In this document: piece by piece, positions 16,969-27,305 of the stretch
Layout: each line of letters opens with the position of its first letter
Position numbering within the stretch: position 1 is the first letter of the stretch
DNA from: Neobacillus driksii
GTDB lineage: Bacteria; Bacillota; Bacilli; Bacillales; Cytobacillaceae
Length of the DNA: 64,000 bases
Assembly: GCF_013409995.1 (NCBI RefSeq)
Contig: NZ_JACCBX010000002.1
Span: 534,042 to 598,041 of the forward strand
Direction of reading: 5' to 3'
Made by a program: the position numbers and the translations under genes
The notes under the pieces: generated by a model
Database searches by the model: none
What the model was told of the DNA's origin: nothing
What the model saw: the letters and a program-made list of their open reading frames with translations, nothing else

Positions 16969-17847
16969 TTATAGACGTTCGTTTAAAATGAAATCAATAA
17001 AGGTTCTCCCAGCGTTAGAGATATACCGGTCCCTCTTCGTGATAACTGCAAGTTTCCATAAGATTTCTTGTTTTAAGTTAATAATCTTTATGTCCTTGTT
17101 AAACAGCCGATTACAGATGGACTGCGGAAGAATGGTGATTCCGAGATTTGCCGCGACCATTTCTGACATCAGGTCCCATTGAGAACTCTTAAATAAGATT
17201 TTTGGCTCAAAGCCAGCAGCGATAATATGATTCCTCATAATTTGATGAAGCGCAAATTCTTCATGATAAAAAATAAACTCCTCGTCCTTTAATTCTTTTA
17301 TATCTACCTCGTTTTTTGAAGCTAGATGGTGGTCTTTGTATACGAGCAATTTCATTTCTTCTTCTACAATCGGGTAGACATGAAACTGCTTTTCGTCAAT
17401 AGGAAGAACGGCTACTCCGAGTTCAAATTCTCCTTCTTCGACACTTTTCACCACCCTAGCCCCTCCATACTCCGTAATATTCAAACCAATATTCGGATAG
17501 GAATGATGAAACTTAGCCATTACGCGCGGGAAAAATAAGCTGCCAATAAACGGAGGCAATCCAACATTTATTTGTCCACGTGTCAGGTTTGTCATGTCAT
17601 TCAAGGTATCTGTCATCTCGTCAAGCAGCAGCGTCATTTTTTGTGCATATTCCAACACCACTTTGCCAGCATCGGTGATCTCGCTTGTCTTATTACTTCG
17701 AATCATTAACAACATGCCCAGCTCTTCTTCCAAGGCCATGATCGACTTGCTCAGTGCTGGCTGTGAAACATGCAAATGCTCTGCAGCTTTCGTTATACTT
17801 TTATGCCTCGCTACTTCTACAAATACTCGTAATTGTCGCAATTCCAA
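16969..17847 (-). CDS. LysR-family regulator, CidR-like
   Basis: 292 residues starting (TTG) MELRQLRVFVEVARH, with GGGGG nine bases upstream. The winged helix-turn-helix is residues 1-60 (ITKAAEHLHVSQPALSKSIMALEEELG) and the effector domain follows. LysR regulators of this kind control cidAB/lrgAB-like pairs in response to acetate or pyruvate. It lies upstream of the CidAB-like pair on the same strand rather than divergent. Confidence 0.88.
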   Translation of the reverse strand: MELRQLRVFVEVARHKSITKAAEHLHVSQPALSKSIMALEEELGMLLMIRSNKTSEITDAGKVVLEYAQKMTLLLDEMTDTLNDMTNLTRGQINVGLPPFIGSLFFPRVMAKFHHSYPNIGLNITEYGGARVVKSVEEGEFELGVAVLPIDEKQFHVYPIVEEEMKLLVYKDHHLASKNEVDIKELKDEEFIFYHEEFALHQIMRNHIIAAGFEPKILFKSSQWDLMSEMVAANLGITILPQSICNRLFNKDIKIINLKQEILWKLAVITKRDRYISNAGRTFIDFILNERL

Positions 17848-18002
17848 AGCATAAAACCCCCATGTCTTTATATTTTACTAAAGTATAGTACTTTTAACGG
17901 TTTATCGCTATTTGGGTATATTTTACCATTTATTGTTATTTCGTTATAATAAATTGGTTGGAAGTGAATCATGGTAAAAATATAAACTAGTTGGAAGTGT
18001 TA

Positions 18003-19505
18003 ATGATGGAACATAATTTGACCGGGAATTATAATGATTACTGGTTCGTTTTTTCCATTCTCGTTGGAATTCTTTTTTCATATATAGCGTTAGATCTTCG
18101 CTGGAAAATGATCATTTTTAAAAATTTAAAATACAATCTTTGGTTACTAGGTTGTGCGATTGCAATGGGGATTGGAATTTGGACCATGCACTTTGTGGGT
18201 ATGTTTGCGATGGATATGCCAAGTGATAGTGAGTATGACGCTAGGATGGTATTGCTTTCACTGTTGATTTCAATAGCAGGTACTGGGCTTGCCTTCTTTA
18301 TGATGAAAATGAATTATGGCAGACTCCTTTATGCGAGTCTGTTTATGGGCGGAGGAATCGTGGGTATGCATTATTTAGGGATGGAGGCAATGCATCTGAA
18401 CTTCTCCATCACCTATAACCCTACGATCGTGCTTTTGTCGTTATGTATTGCTTTTACGAGTGCATTTGGCTCTTTATGGGTACTTTTCTTTTTTAATCAT
18501 AAGCGCTCAATGAAATTTAATCGCCGGGTATTGAGCAGTATCCTAATGGGCATTGGAATCGCAGGAATGCATTATATTGGGATGTGGGGTACGAATCTTC
18601 ACTATCAACCTTCTCACCCACCTTCAGCGGCATATTACTCAGTAAGCTCCAATAACTTGAGTTCTTTTATCTCAGTCCCTGCCATTTTCGTCGTGTTGAT
18701 TATGTTATTATCCAGTGCCTTTTTGGATAAAAAGCTAATTGCTCAAATGAAGGATTTAAATAATCATGAGAAAAAGTTAAGAGAATCTGAGAAACTATCG
18801 CTGGTAGGAGAACTTGCAGCTGGTGTGGCACATGAAATTAGAAATCCTTTAACGACCCTAAAAGGATTTACGCAAATGATGAATGAAAATACCGATCCCG
18901 AAGCAAATAAACGATATTCCAAGATTATGATTGATGAAATAAACAGGATCAATTTTATTGTGAGTGAATTTATGGTCCTTTCTAAACCACATATCGTTCA
19001 GTATTCCTTAACCGATATTTCGCAAAGTGTAAAAAATGTGATTACCCTCTTAAATACACAGGCGATCATGAATAACATAGAAATCATCCCGGAGTTTATT
19101 GGAGACCGATTTTTAGTTAAATGCGAAGAAAATCAAATAAAACAAGTAATTGCCAATCTCATTAAGAATTCGATAGAAGCCATGCCGCAAGGAGGAAAAA
19201 TTAAGATTAGAATGGAACATCAAAACACCAATTTAATTATTTCGGTCATTGATAACGGTGTGGGGATATCGAGGGAAAATCTTCCTTTATTAGGCACCCC
19301 CTTTTATACAACCAAAACAGAGGGAACCGGTTTGGGGCTAATGGTGAGCAAGAAAATCATTCAAAATCACAATGGGAAGTTTGAAATAAAAAGTGTGCCG
19401 AACATCGCTACAACCGTAACAATCACCTTGCCCACAGAACTTAGCCATCTAGAGTATGTAAAACAAAATCTTAAAGATGATCCCACTTTATCGGAATCTT
19501 CTTAA
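18003..19505 (+). CDS. MHYT-domain sensor histidine kinase
   Basis: About 500 residues. Seven N-terminal membrane segments carry three MHYT-type motifs (TMHFVGM, GMHYLGMEAMH, GMHYIGMWG), proposed to sense O2, CO or NO through copper. HisKA follows near 285 with the phospho-His in VAHEIRNPLTTLKGF, then a HATPase domain with NLIKNSIEAMP, DNGVGI and GTGLGLMVSKKI. The kinase part resembles sporulation kinases. No response regulator is adjacent, so it is an orphan that may feed the sporulation phosphorelay (inference). The ATG at 18003 with GGAAGTG upstream is preferred to a TTG at 17991. Confidence 0.9.
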   Translation: MMEHNLTGNYNDYWFVFSILVGILFSYIALDLRWKMIIFKNLKYNLWLLGCAIAMGIGIWTMHFVGMFAMDMPSDSEYDARMVLLSLLISIAGTGLAFFMMKMNYGRLLYASLFMGGGIVGMHYLGMEAMHLNFSITYNPTIVLLSLCIAFTSAFGSLWVLFFFNHKRSMKFNRRVLSSILMGIGIAGMHYIGMWGTNLHYQPSHPPSAAYYSVSSNNLSSFISVPAIFVVLIMLLSSAFLDKKLIAQMKDLNNHEKKLRESEKLSLVGELAAGVAHEIRNPLTTLKGFTQMMNENTDPEANKRYSKIMIDEINRINFIVSEFMVLSKPHIVQYSLTDISQSVKNVITLLNTQAIMNNIEIIPEFIGDRFLVKCEENQIKQVIANLIKNSIEAMPQGGKIKIRMEHQNTNLIISVIDNGVGISRENLPLLGTPFYTTKTEGTGLGLMVSKKIIQNHNGKFEIKSVPNIATTVTITLPTELSHLEYVKQNLKDDPTLSESS

Positions 19506-19514
19506 GTTGAACTG

Positions 19515-19545
19515 GTTTACCACACAAAAAGGTAAAGCTTTTTTA
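19515..19545 (+). terminator. Terminator after the MHYT kinase
   Basis: TTTACC/GGTAAA hairpin followed by GCTTTTTTA, a few bases after the kinase stop; it overlaps the end of the convergent gene. Confidence 0.65.
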
Positions 19546-19962
19546 TTGATTTCTTAGTATAATCATTCCTACAATCATAGGTACAACCATTAGCAGTCCC
19601 ACCGTTAGAGTAGGAATGGGCAATCGACTAGAGAAGATCGCACCAAATTCACCAAGAAACCCACCTATCAAAAAAGGGATGGCGGATTTTTTTTTATCTG
19701 CATTTGGCTTTGCAAAATACCAGGCATCCCAAACCGTATAGGCATAAAATCCAGGATAAAATAACACATATTGAAAATTGGCTGCCTCTAACGCTTTTTG
19801 ATGGAAGCCATTAAAATCTAGATGAATGGCCGTATTGATTCTACCCAATACATTATCATAATGTTCAACAAAGAGAAGAAATACACTTTTTAAAAATTGT
19901 TTATTATACAGTTGACCAAATCCAGGCATAAGCATGGAAAATAAAGCAGCAAGGTTTCTCAT
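19543..19962 (-). CDS. Small multi-pass membrane protein, unknown
   Basis: 139 residues starting MRNLAALFSMLMPGFGQLYNKQFLKS, AAGGAG before the ATG. The N-terminal MPGFGQLYN turn resembles TM2-like proteins; three to four membrane segments follow. A related but frameshifted copy is at 50669-51086, sharing FxYP-x-Y-(9)-WDA. Function unknown. Convergent with the MHYT kinase. Confidence 0.75.
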   Translation of the reverse strand: MRNLAALFSMLMPGFGQLYNKQFLKSVFLLFVEHYDNVLGRINTAIHLDFNGFHQKALEAANFQYVLFYPGFYAYTVWDAWYFAKPNADKKKSAIPFLIGGFLGEFGAIFSSRLPIPTLTVGLLMVVPMIVGMIILRNQ

Positions 19963-20107
19963 GAATAACTCCTTTGCACGATGTTTGCTATTTCCGTTTA
20001 ATGGAAGTGTTTATTATGATTTCCAATTATTTGGAAACCAATCGAAATAAAAAAATACAAATATCGACATTTTACGACCTTATCGAAATCACTAATGAGA
20101 ATAAAAA

Positions 20108-20143
20108 AATGCAGAGTAATGACGGATTCCAATTACTCTGCTA
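20108..20143 (-). terminator. Terminator overlapping the stop of the OatA-like gene
   Basis: Minus-strand GCAGAGTAAT / ATTACTCTGC (10 bp) followed by ATTTTTTTA. The left arm contains the last codons and TAA stop of the acyltransferase gene. Confidence 0.88.
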
Positions 20144-21893
20144 CCATCGCGGCAATCATATTAGCATATGTTTCGCCGCCAAACCTCGTTAAATGAACAC
20201 CATCGTTTGCAAAAAACTCAGGATGCCCGGCACTGGTACTATACCAATCTACGAGAACAGTATTCGGCGTACTAGTAACGACCTCCTCTAACGTACGATT
20301 CACAGTGGATTCCCAGACACGTGGTACTCGACAGTTTACTAAATAGACTTTTTTATTTTCCAGACTATTAATTAAATTTAGTAAGTCTGTTTTCACAAAC
20401 GGTCCATTGGTTCCAAGTTGAATAATCACATTTTGTCCTAATTGCCCACTGCTCTCTAGTTGCTGTATCACCTCTGGCACCTCAGACATTTGCCGTCCGA
20501 CTCGGTAATCGATAACCGCCTCTGGGTAAAGATTTTTAAAGAATGGAGCAACATCATAAAGAATCGAATCACCAATGACGGTAATCGTTTTCAATTCAGG
20601 AGCTGGTTCAGGTTCTATGATTGGGTCATTGTTGAATTCAATCTCATGTATCGTTTCAATCGTTAAGGGTGCCTTGGTCGTAACAATAACATGTGTTTTT
20701 GCAAATTCGACTCCAATGCCGATTAATAACGCAAATAGTAAAGAACAGCTTCCTAAAACAATCCTTCGTTTTAAAAAGGACAGTTTTTTAAAGGCAGTTA
20801 ACGTAAATTTAATCTTCCCTTTTCTAATTGGTGTTTCCACAAAATGATAGGACAAGGCCGAAATAATCATTGTCGCAGCTATTTGTATGGTTATTCGCCA
20901 ACCATTTAATCCTTCTGTGTTAATAATCGGTGTGGTTAGGATGATTATCGGATAATGCCATAAATAAATCCCATAGGAACGAACTCCAATCCATCGCAAA
21001 GGCTTCACACTTAGCCATTTCGCTAGCATACTTTCAGGATGAGCTAATGCCGCTACCACTAAAGTGGTAATAATGGATAATAGAAGCATGCCTCCCTGAT
21101 AATGAAAAGAGTCAAATTCTGACGTAACCATAAACATAATAATTAACAGCAATACTCCCGTTAAGCCCACCATTTCTAGAACCCAACTAGCATGCCTTGG
21201 TAAGGTCTTAGACAATCGCTGACTTGGCCAAACGAATGCAAGTGCAGCACCTAACAGTAGTGAAAAAGCTCTTGTATCTGTTCCATAATAAACACGAGAA
21301 GGATCTTCTCCCGGTGTATAAAGGAATGCCATTAACCAAGCAGATATGAAGACTCCGGCCAAGATTGCCAAAACTCGTAACCTTTTTCTTTTTATAAAAA
21401 TAAATCCAAGAATCACCAACAGCGGCCATATAAGATAAAATTGCTCCTCAATGCCTAGTGACCAAATATGAGTAAGGGGTGAAGCAGGACCGAAGCGATC
21501 AAAATAGGAAACATTATGAAAAATGTACCACCAATTTGTCACATACAAAAGTGAAGGAAGAAAATCTGAACGTAGTTTTTCAAACGAAGGATGATTCGTG
21601 AAAATTACCCATAGGGTAACGATAAAAATCATCGTCAATAATGCGGGAGCCAGTCTGCGAAAACGCCGAATCATAAAGCGAAAGTAGTCAATTTTATTGT
21701 TATTATCCCATTCATCAATTAGGATGTCTGTAATTAAGTAGCCAGACAAAACAAAGAATACCGTTACACCTGAAAATCCACCCTGAAACCAAGGGATATT
21801 CAGATGGTAAAGAATAACGCCAATGACGGCTATCGCTCTAAGTCCATCAATTCCTGGCATATATCTACGTTTTTCATTTTTTGGGACTCCCAT
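20133..21893 (-). CDS. OatA-like peptidoglycan/cell-surface O-acetyltransferase
   Basis: About 586 residues starting MGVPKNEKRRYMPGIDGLRA. N-terminal acyltransferase-3 domain of about ten membrane segments (YMPGIDGLRAIAVIGVILYH, FFVLSGYLIT), then an extracellular SGNH-hydrolase-like domain from about 430 with GDS (VIGDSILYD), GTNG and DGVHLTRFG. This is the OatA plan, which O-acetylates peptidoglycan and gives lysozyme resistance; wall teichoic or other surface polymers are alternatives. GGAGAGG before the ATG supports this start over one 14 codons upstream. Confidence 0.9.
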   Translation of the reverse strand: MGVPKNEKRRYMPGIDGLRAIAVIGVILYHLNIPWFQGGFSGVTVFFVLSGYLITDILIDEWDNNNKIDYFRFMIRRFRRLAPALLTMIFIVTLWVIFTNHPSFEKLRSDFLPSLLYVTNWWYIFHNVSYFDRFGPASPLTHIWSLGIEEQFYLIWPLLVILGFIFIKRKRLRVLAILAGVFISAWLMAFLYTPGEDPSRVYYGTDTRAFSLLLGAALAFVWPSQRLSKTLPRHASWVLEMVGLTGVLLLIIMFMVTSEFDSFHYQGGMLLLSIITTLVVAALAHPESMLAKWLSVKPLRWIGVRSYGIYLWHYPIIILTTPIINTEGLNGWRITIQIAATMIISALSYHFVETPIRKGKIKFTLTAFKKLSFLKRRIVLGSCSLLFALLIGIGVEFAKTHVIVTTKAPLTIETIHEIEFNNDPIIEPEPAPELKTITVIGDSILYDVAPFFKNLYPEAVIDYRVGRQMSEVPEVIQQLESSGQLGQNVIIQLGTNGPFVKTDLLNLINSLENKKVYLVNCRVPRVWESTVNRTLEEVVTSTPNTVLVDWYSTSAGHPEFFANDGVHLTRFGGETYANMIAAMVAE

Positions 21894-21925
21894 TCCATCC
21901 TCTCCTTCCTTTATGTTGAAAGGAC

Positions 21926-21968
21926 AAAAAAACATTAGAGGTTTAATTACGCCCCTAATGTTTTTTAT
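21926..21968 (-). terminator. Hairpin in the leader of the OatA-like gene
   Basis: Minus-strand ACATTAGGGG / CCTCTAATGT followed by seven T. It lies upstream of the acyltransferase start with no gene before it for 600 bases, so it may be a leader attenuator rather than an ordinary terminator. Confidence 0.6.
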
Positions 21969-22074
21969 GATAATGATGGGTTAATCATTCCCCAAACCGC
22001 GTCTGTTCCTGTTTATATCTATTTCAATTTTACTTTTAGTTATTGTTGATTATTAGTCCAACGGTATAAAAGGT

Positions 22075-22490
22075 TGATGAAAGACTAATCAGCGGAATTC
22101 TTAGTGAGTTTAGTCCTTCATAAGCAGGATGAAAGACTAATCTGGAGAGTTTTCAGTGAGAATTGTCTTTCATAAGCATGTTGAGAACTAATCTGGAAAG
22201 CTTTCAGTGAGATTTGTCCATCAAAAGCAGGATGAGAGACTAATCAGGAAAGCTTTCAGTGAGATTTGTCCATCAAAAGCAGGATGAAAGACTAATCAGG
22301 AGAGTTCCCAATGAGATTAGTCCATCAAAAGCAGGATGAAAGACTAATCAGGAGAGTTCCCAATGAGATTTGTCCTTCATAAGCATGTTGAGAGACTAAT
22401 CAGGAAAGCTTTCAGTGAGATTAGTCCTTCATAAGCATGTTGAGAGACTAATCAGGAGAGTTTCCAGTGAGATTAGTCCTTCATAAGGAT
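22075..22490. repeat. Eight tandem repeats of about 52 bp
   Basis: Eight contiguous units, each beginning TGAAAGACTAATC or TGAGAGACTAATC and ending GATTAGTCC plus TTCATAAGCATG or ATCAAAAGCAGGA. GACTAATC pairs with GATTAGTC, so each unit forms a hairpin. Neighbouring units differ at a few positions. There are no unique spacers, so it is not CRISPR. Function unknown. Confidence 0.9.
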
Positions 22491-22592
22491 TTCTTTGGGA
22501 AAAATCAACATCATTCTTTAGCAGAGCCTTCCTTTTATGTAAAATCCTCCACATTGCCACAAGGAAATCCCATAAAGATGCCTGTGTAAAGA

Positions 22593-23159
<567 letters not shown>

Positions 23160-23403
23160 ATTGGTTTCCTCCCTTGTTTATACTCCTAATTGTATAAGAA
23201 CTAACCTGTTCATTCAATTAATCCCCTAGAATTTATTCAACTATTGCCAAAATTTATCTATTATCATTACAAGAATTCAAACATTCCCGTAGTTTACCTT
23301 GTAATCCCAATAGAAACACTAGGTTAGCGAAAAGACAGGCGTTCTCATATATTAGCGTTTTATATTTAACGCTATGGAAAAGACAGATACCTGCATGTTT
23401 GGA

Positions 23404-24543
23404 TTAAATAGTTGTTTCAACCATCTCTTTTACTAAGCTAACAATAAAAGTGGTTTTCCCGGCGGAACTTTCTACTTTAATCTCGCCATCATGCAATTCA
23501 ACGATACTTTTGGCAATGGCGAGTCCTAACCCGGCACCACCTGTATATTCAGAACGTGATTTTTCTACTCTGTAAAACCGTTCAAAAATATGTGGAAGGT
23601 CCACACTTGGTATTGGCTGACCATAATTACTGATGGCAATTTCTATCGTTTCCACTTGTTCCATTATTCTAATATCTAAATATTTCCCTTCTTTTCCATA
23701 GCGGATGGCATTTTGTATCAGGTTTTCAAATACTCTGGCCAGTTTATTACCTTCACCTCTAATAATCGGATTTTCGGTGGTTGTGAATTGTCTTAATTAC
23801 ATTCCAGCTTCTTGCAGCTGAATCCAATATTAAACAGCTAATTGGTTTACCATTTCTTCTATATTAATTGGCTCTTTAATTATCAGGATTTCTTTGTTTT
23901 GGACATACGTATATTCAAACAAATCATTGATTAAGTGATGTAATCTCTCAGCCTTTGATTGTACAATCTGGGTGTAATAGCGTAGTTCGATTTCATCCCG
24001 ATAATGATCGGTATTGATAAGGTTTAAGTATCCAATAATAGAGGTGAGAGGTGATCTAAGGTCATGGGCAACATTCGTTACTAAATCATTCTTAATATCC
24101 TTTGCCCTTCTTTCTTCCTCAATGGCCTTTTGTGCTTGAATGATAATAGCGTTAATACTTTCCGTTAATTGCCCCAATTTGTTTTCACATCTATTTCTGT
24201 TACCTTTTTATCAAAATTAGCTTTTGCAATTAAACGAATTTCCGGACAGTTTATAAATTCTAAAGGCTGTGTATCGTTGTTTCTCATATTGATAAAATAG
24301 AAAAAGGTACGCACAAAAGATAGAACAATAGAAAAAAATAATGAAAAATGGCCCGAAATAGGACAATACTTCAACAATCTTCGAAAAAAATCGTGAGTGT
24401 TCATCGTAATATTCTAAAGAAGGAATAACAAAAAAAGCCGTAATTATGGTCATTATTGCGGAAAGAAAAAGATAAAGATAAATTTTCTTATTCGGAATAA
24501 GCTTTACGACATCAAGGAAATTATTTATCAACTTTATAGCCAA
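23404..24543 (-). pseudogene. Decayed sensor histidine kinase (VanS-like)
   Basis: Remnant of a membrane histidine kinase broken several times. The N-terminal part with two membrane segments (24543 down) loses frame near 24240, again near 24180, then reads through HisKA with VAHDLRSPLTSIIGYL to a TAA at 23830-23832. The same frame continues through a second TAA (23797-23799) into an ATPase domain with NLIQNAIRYG and GGAGLGLAIAKSIVELH, ending at 23404. Two frameshifts and two stops make it a clear pseudogene. It paired with the broken regulator at 24521 and lies by an intact VanZ gene. Confidence 0.88.
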
Positions 24544-25010
24544 CCCCCCAGACTGTCTGAATAATCGATTCTCCAGGCAAAGCCGCTTCGATTTTATCTC
24601 GCAAGTTACTTATATGAACCATAACCGTTTTATTCGACCCTGCCCCAGGCTCATTCCATATCTTTTCAAAAATCTCTTCTGAGCCAAAAACTCTACCCCG
24701 ATTCTTGGCTAGTAAATATAAAATATCAAATTCAATGGCAGGTAATTTTATTGCTCTTCCGTTAGCCGTTACTTCATGACTCTGTTTGTCAATTTCTAGT
24801 GAAGAAATTTGAATTCGATCATTCTCCACTGCCGGCTGCTGGTAACTGGCTCTTCTAAGTAATGCTTTCACTCTTGCTGTCAATTCCAACGGGTTGAAAG
24901 GTTTACTTATATAATCATCTGCACCTGTCATTAATCCGATTATGAAGGTACACTTCAATCAACTCTGCAATTTCTTTATCATCATCGACAACAAGTATTG
25001 CTTTACTCAA
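24521..25010 (-). pseudogene. Response regulator with deleted receiver (VanR-like)
   Basis: Begins (TTG, GGGGG upstream) MSKAILVVDDDKEIAELIEVYLHN, the normal receiver start, then jumps out of frame to TGADDYISKPFNPLELTARVK. About 60 residues including the phospho-acceptor Asp are missing. The OmpR-type winged-helix domain (IEFDILYLLAKNRGRVF, HISNLRDKIE, GVGYKVDK) is intact from about 24850 to 24521. An internal deletion with a frameshift; the downstream part could still be read from a later ATG but is unlikely to function normally. Confidence 0.88.
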
Positions 25011-25065
25011 AATACAACCCCCTAAAACCAGTTCGAATCAAGCATAAATCCCCTGGATAGCGGAT

Positions 25066-25629
25066 TTACTCAGATTTTGCTAATGAAAGTTTAGAAACCA
25101 AAACGTTGAATATTTTTATTTTTACCAATTTCCTTATTATTAAAAATCCAACTGCAGCTCCAAGTGTATTGGCAATAATGTCAAAAATATCTGCGATTCT
25201 GCCACTTCCTAATGTGACTTCAATTGTCAATTGTATCACTTCAATTAACAAGCTTAGGAAGAAACCATATTTTGCTGCTTTTTTAGCTGAATCCACTTTA
25301 CCATTAAGTAATGGTAAATACACACCAAAAGGTATCAACATAATTATATTTAATACAAAAGTTGGAGTGTCGATGGTTAAGATTGGAATAAAATTAAATT
25401 CTTGAAAAATCATTTGCAACAATGGTTGCGAGGATTTATATTCTCCTGAATAGACCTCTACTGGAAAGAATACTAAATGAATCACTGCTAAAAGATATAT
25501 AGCAAGTGTTATTAATAGAAAATATTGTCCCGCTCGATAGTCTTTTTTTCTGGTTCCAATGAAAAGAGTTACTAAAAAGAGAATGAATGCCGGCAGCAAA
25601 ATATACCAAGAATCTATTGTGTAATACAT
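25066..25629 (-). CDS. VanZ-family membrane protein
   Basis: 187 residues, five to six membrane segments, with the VanZ motif FNFIPILTI, NIIMLIPFGVYLPLL, LIEVIQL and GRIADIFDIIANTLGAAVGF. VanZ proteins are linked to teicoplanin resistance in enterococci; in Bacillus their role is uncertain. AGGAGG precedes the ATG. It is intact although the two-component genes downstream on the same strand are decayed. Confidence 0.9.
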   Translation of the reverse strand: MYYTIDSWYILLPAFILFLVTLFIGTRKKDYRAGQYFLLITLAIYLLAVIHLVFFPVEVYSGEYKSSQPLLQMIFQEFNFIPILTIDTPTFVLNIIMLIPFGVYLPLLNGKVDSAKKAAKYGFFLSLLIEVIQLTIEVTLGSGRIADIFDIIANTLGAAVGFLIIRKLVKIKIFNVLVSKLSLAKSE

Positions 25630-25805
25630 ATTGTTTCTCCTCCTAAATTTAAAATCGTTGATGGCGCTGTTCTTTCGCTTAAGCTTGACTTTAGTATAGT
25701 GGCAATTGTTAAAGATTTTTTAAAGAGAGAGTAAAGGTTCCCTAAATTTATTGCAGTCTCTCGATAAATGAGCTTCTATTGGAGCACCGAAACTGTTCTT
25801 GTAAT

Positions 25806-25838
25806 TAAAAAGGAGCTTGGAAAATCCAAGCTCCTTCT
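25806..25838 (-). terminator. Terminator of the AhpD-like gene
   Basis: AAGGAGCTTGGA / TCCAAGCTCCTT with a short loop, followed on the minus strand by TTTTTAATT. Confidence 0.85.
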
Positions 25839-25912
25839 TAATTGTATTTGATTGTAACAGCGTTATTTATTTTGAATACGAACTTAGATACCGAGCTATT
25901 GTCTGAGATAAA

Positions 25913-26356
25913 TTATTTTTCCGTAGCTGTATTCCCCATTGCAATCGAGATTCTATTCCAACTATTAATTTGATTAATGATTAGGATAAGGTCCACATAC
26001 TCTTTTTCGTCATAATGTTTACGTACGCGCTGATAAAGTTCTTCTGGAATACGTTTTGTTGAAATTAATGTCACGTATTCTGTCAACTCTAAGGCTACTT
26101 TTTCTGCATCAGTATAGAATTCACATTCTTCCCAAGCACTGACACAATATATTCTTTGTTCTGTTTCGCCCATTTTTCGAGCGTCATCTGTATGCATATT
26201 CAAACAATAAGCACAGCCGTTAATTTGAGAAGCCCGGATTTTTATAAGTTCACGAAGTTTGCGGTCTATACCTGTAGTTTTCGTATATTTCTCCATTTCC
26301 ATCATTATATTCAGTGCTGCTGGTACAACATTGTTGTAATCAATTCGTTGTTTCAA
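25913..26356 (-). CDS. Carboxymuconolactone decarboxylase/AhpD-like protein
   Basis: 147 residues from a TTG start (MKQRIDYNNVVPAALN) with GGAGG eight bases upstream; longer frames have no ribosome binding site. The motif INGCAYCLNMHTDDARK holds the redox CxxC and His of AhpD-like peroxidases. Probably reduces peroxides or acts on a small electrophile. It is divergent from an Rrf2 regulator at 26564, its likely repressor. Confidence 0.9.
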   Translation of the reverse strand: MKQRIDYNNVVPAALNIMMEMEKYTKTTGIDRKLRELIKIRASQINGCAYCLNMHTDDARKMGETEQRIYCVSAWEECEFYTDAEKVALELTEYVTLISTKRIPEELYQRVRKHYDEKEYVDLILIINQINSWNRISIAMGNTATEK

Positions 26357-26563
26357 TTTAATTACCTCCTTAAAATAGGTCACTCGATTAATAAATATAT
26401 AATCAAGAACAATTACAGATAATGTTAATCGGCGATTACTTATATCTATAATAGGTTGTTTATTATATTCTGTCAACCCACTCAAGTGCTAGTATGATTG
26501 ACAAAGAATTAAATCATTTCTAAGATTAAGTAAATTACTTTTTTTATGAGAAAGGTGTCTTTT

Positions 26564-27055
26564 ATGCAGTATAGTATTGGAGTTGAGTATGCACTTCACT
26601 GTCTCGTTTATTTAATTGATATCCCTGAGGATTCTTCCACCGGAATAAAGGAACTTTCCTCTTTTCAAGGTATTTCGGATACATATCTCTCAAAGATTTT
26701 TACTAAATTATCCAAGGCAGGTATCGTAAGTTCCGTCCCGGGAGTTAAGGGTGGTTATAGACTTGCTAAATCTCCAGATGAAATTTCGTTTTGGGATGTA
26801 ATTAAAGCAGTTGAAGGTCCTAAGCCAATTTTTCAATGTAAAAATATCAAAGATAATGGATATTTGTATAGAGAAAACTGCTGTTCAGCTCCCTCCTCTT
26901 GTACGATAAATATCGTAATGCTCGCTGCAGAGGAAAAAATGCGTGATTTCTTACGAAGTAAAACACTTGCATGGTTAAATGAAGAGCTAGATGTAGTCTT
27001 ACCTAAACAAATGCGTGAAGAAACTCGGAAATATTTTTCGAAGAGCGACATATAA
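26564..27055 (+). CDS. Rrf2-family transcription regulator
   Basis: 163 residues starting MQYSIGVEYALHCLVYL, AAAGGTG before the ATG. N-terminal winged helix-turn-helix (SDTYLSKIFTKLSKAGIVSS, VKGGYRLAK). The C-terminal part holds several Cys (FQCKN, ENCC, SSC), consistent with a redox- or iron-sulfur-sensing Rrf2 member, though spacing differs from IscR. Divergent from the AhpD-like gene, which it likely controls. Confidence 0.9.
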   Translation: MQYSIGVEYALHCLVYLIDIPEDSSTGIKELSSFQGISDTYLSKIFTKLSKAGIVSSVPGVKGGYRLAKSPDEISFWDVIKAVEGPKPIFQCKNIKDNGYLYRENCCSAPSSCTINIVMLAAEEKMRDFLRSKTLAWLNEELDVVLPKQMREETRKYFSKSDI

Positions 27056-27104
27056 AAACCTCTCGTGAAATTCCTTTACAAAGGGAATTTAGAGAGGTTT
27101 TTTC
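27054..27104 (+). terminator. Terminator of the Rrf2 gene
   Basis: AAAACCTCTC / GAGAGGTTTT with an inner stem AATTCC/GGAATT, followed by a T-run. Confidence 0.85.
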
Positions 27105-27305
27105 TTTGCACCAAACGAAAGTATTCCTGAAGCTAATATTCATACCAATATTTTTGGAAGTGGGATCCATATGTCTTTTCCAATTCTAAAGGCAGACGCT
27201 TGAGGGAATGTTAAAGTTGATGGATTGGGAATTATTAAAGAGGATAAATTAAAATATAGTCTAATGTCTATACTTCCATAAAAAGTTAAGGGGGCTTTCC
27301 TGTAT

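Noticed and set aside
19974..20192. 72-codon frame antisense to the acyltransferase end
   Set aside because: Overlaps the terminator and the end of the OatA-like gene; no independent support.
22075..22490. Possible CRISPR array
   Set aside because: Units are contiguous tandem repeats of 52 bp without unique spacers, and no cas genes are near.
27120..27300. Possible remnant of a GerAC-like germination gene (KVDGLGIIKEDKLKYSL)
   Set aside because: Only about 20 codons resemble the motif, interrupted by stops; too short to support.
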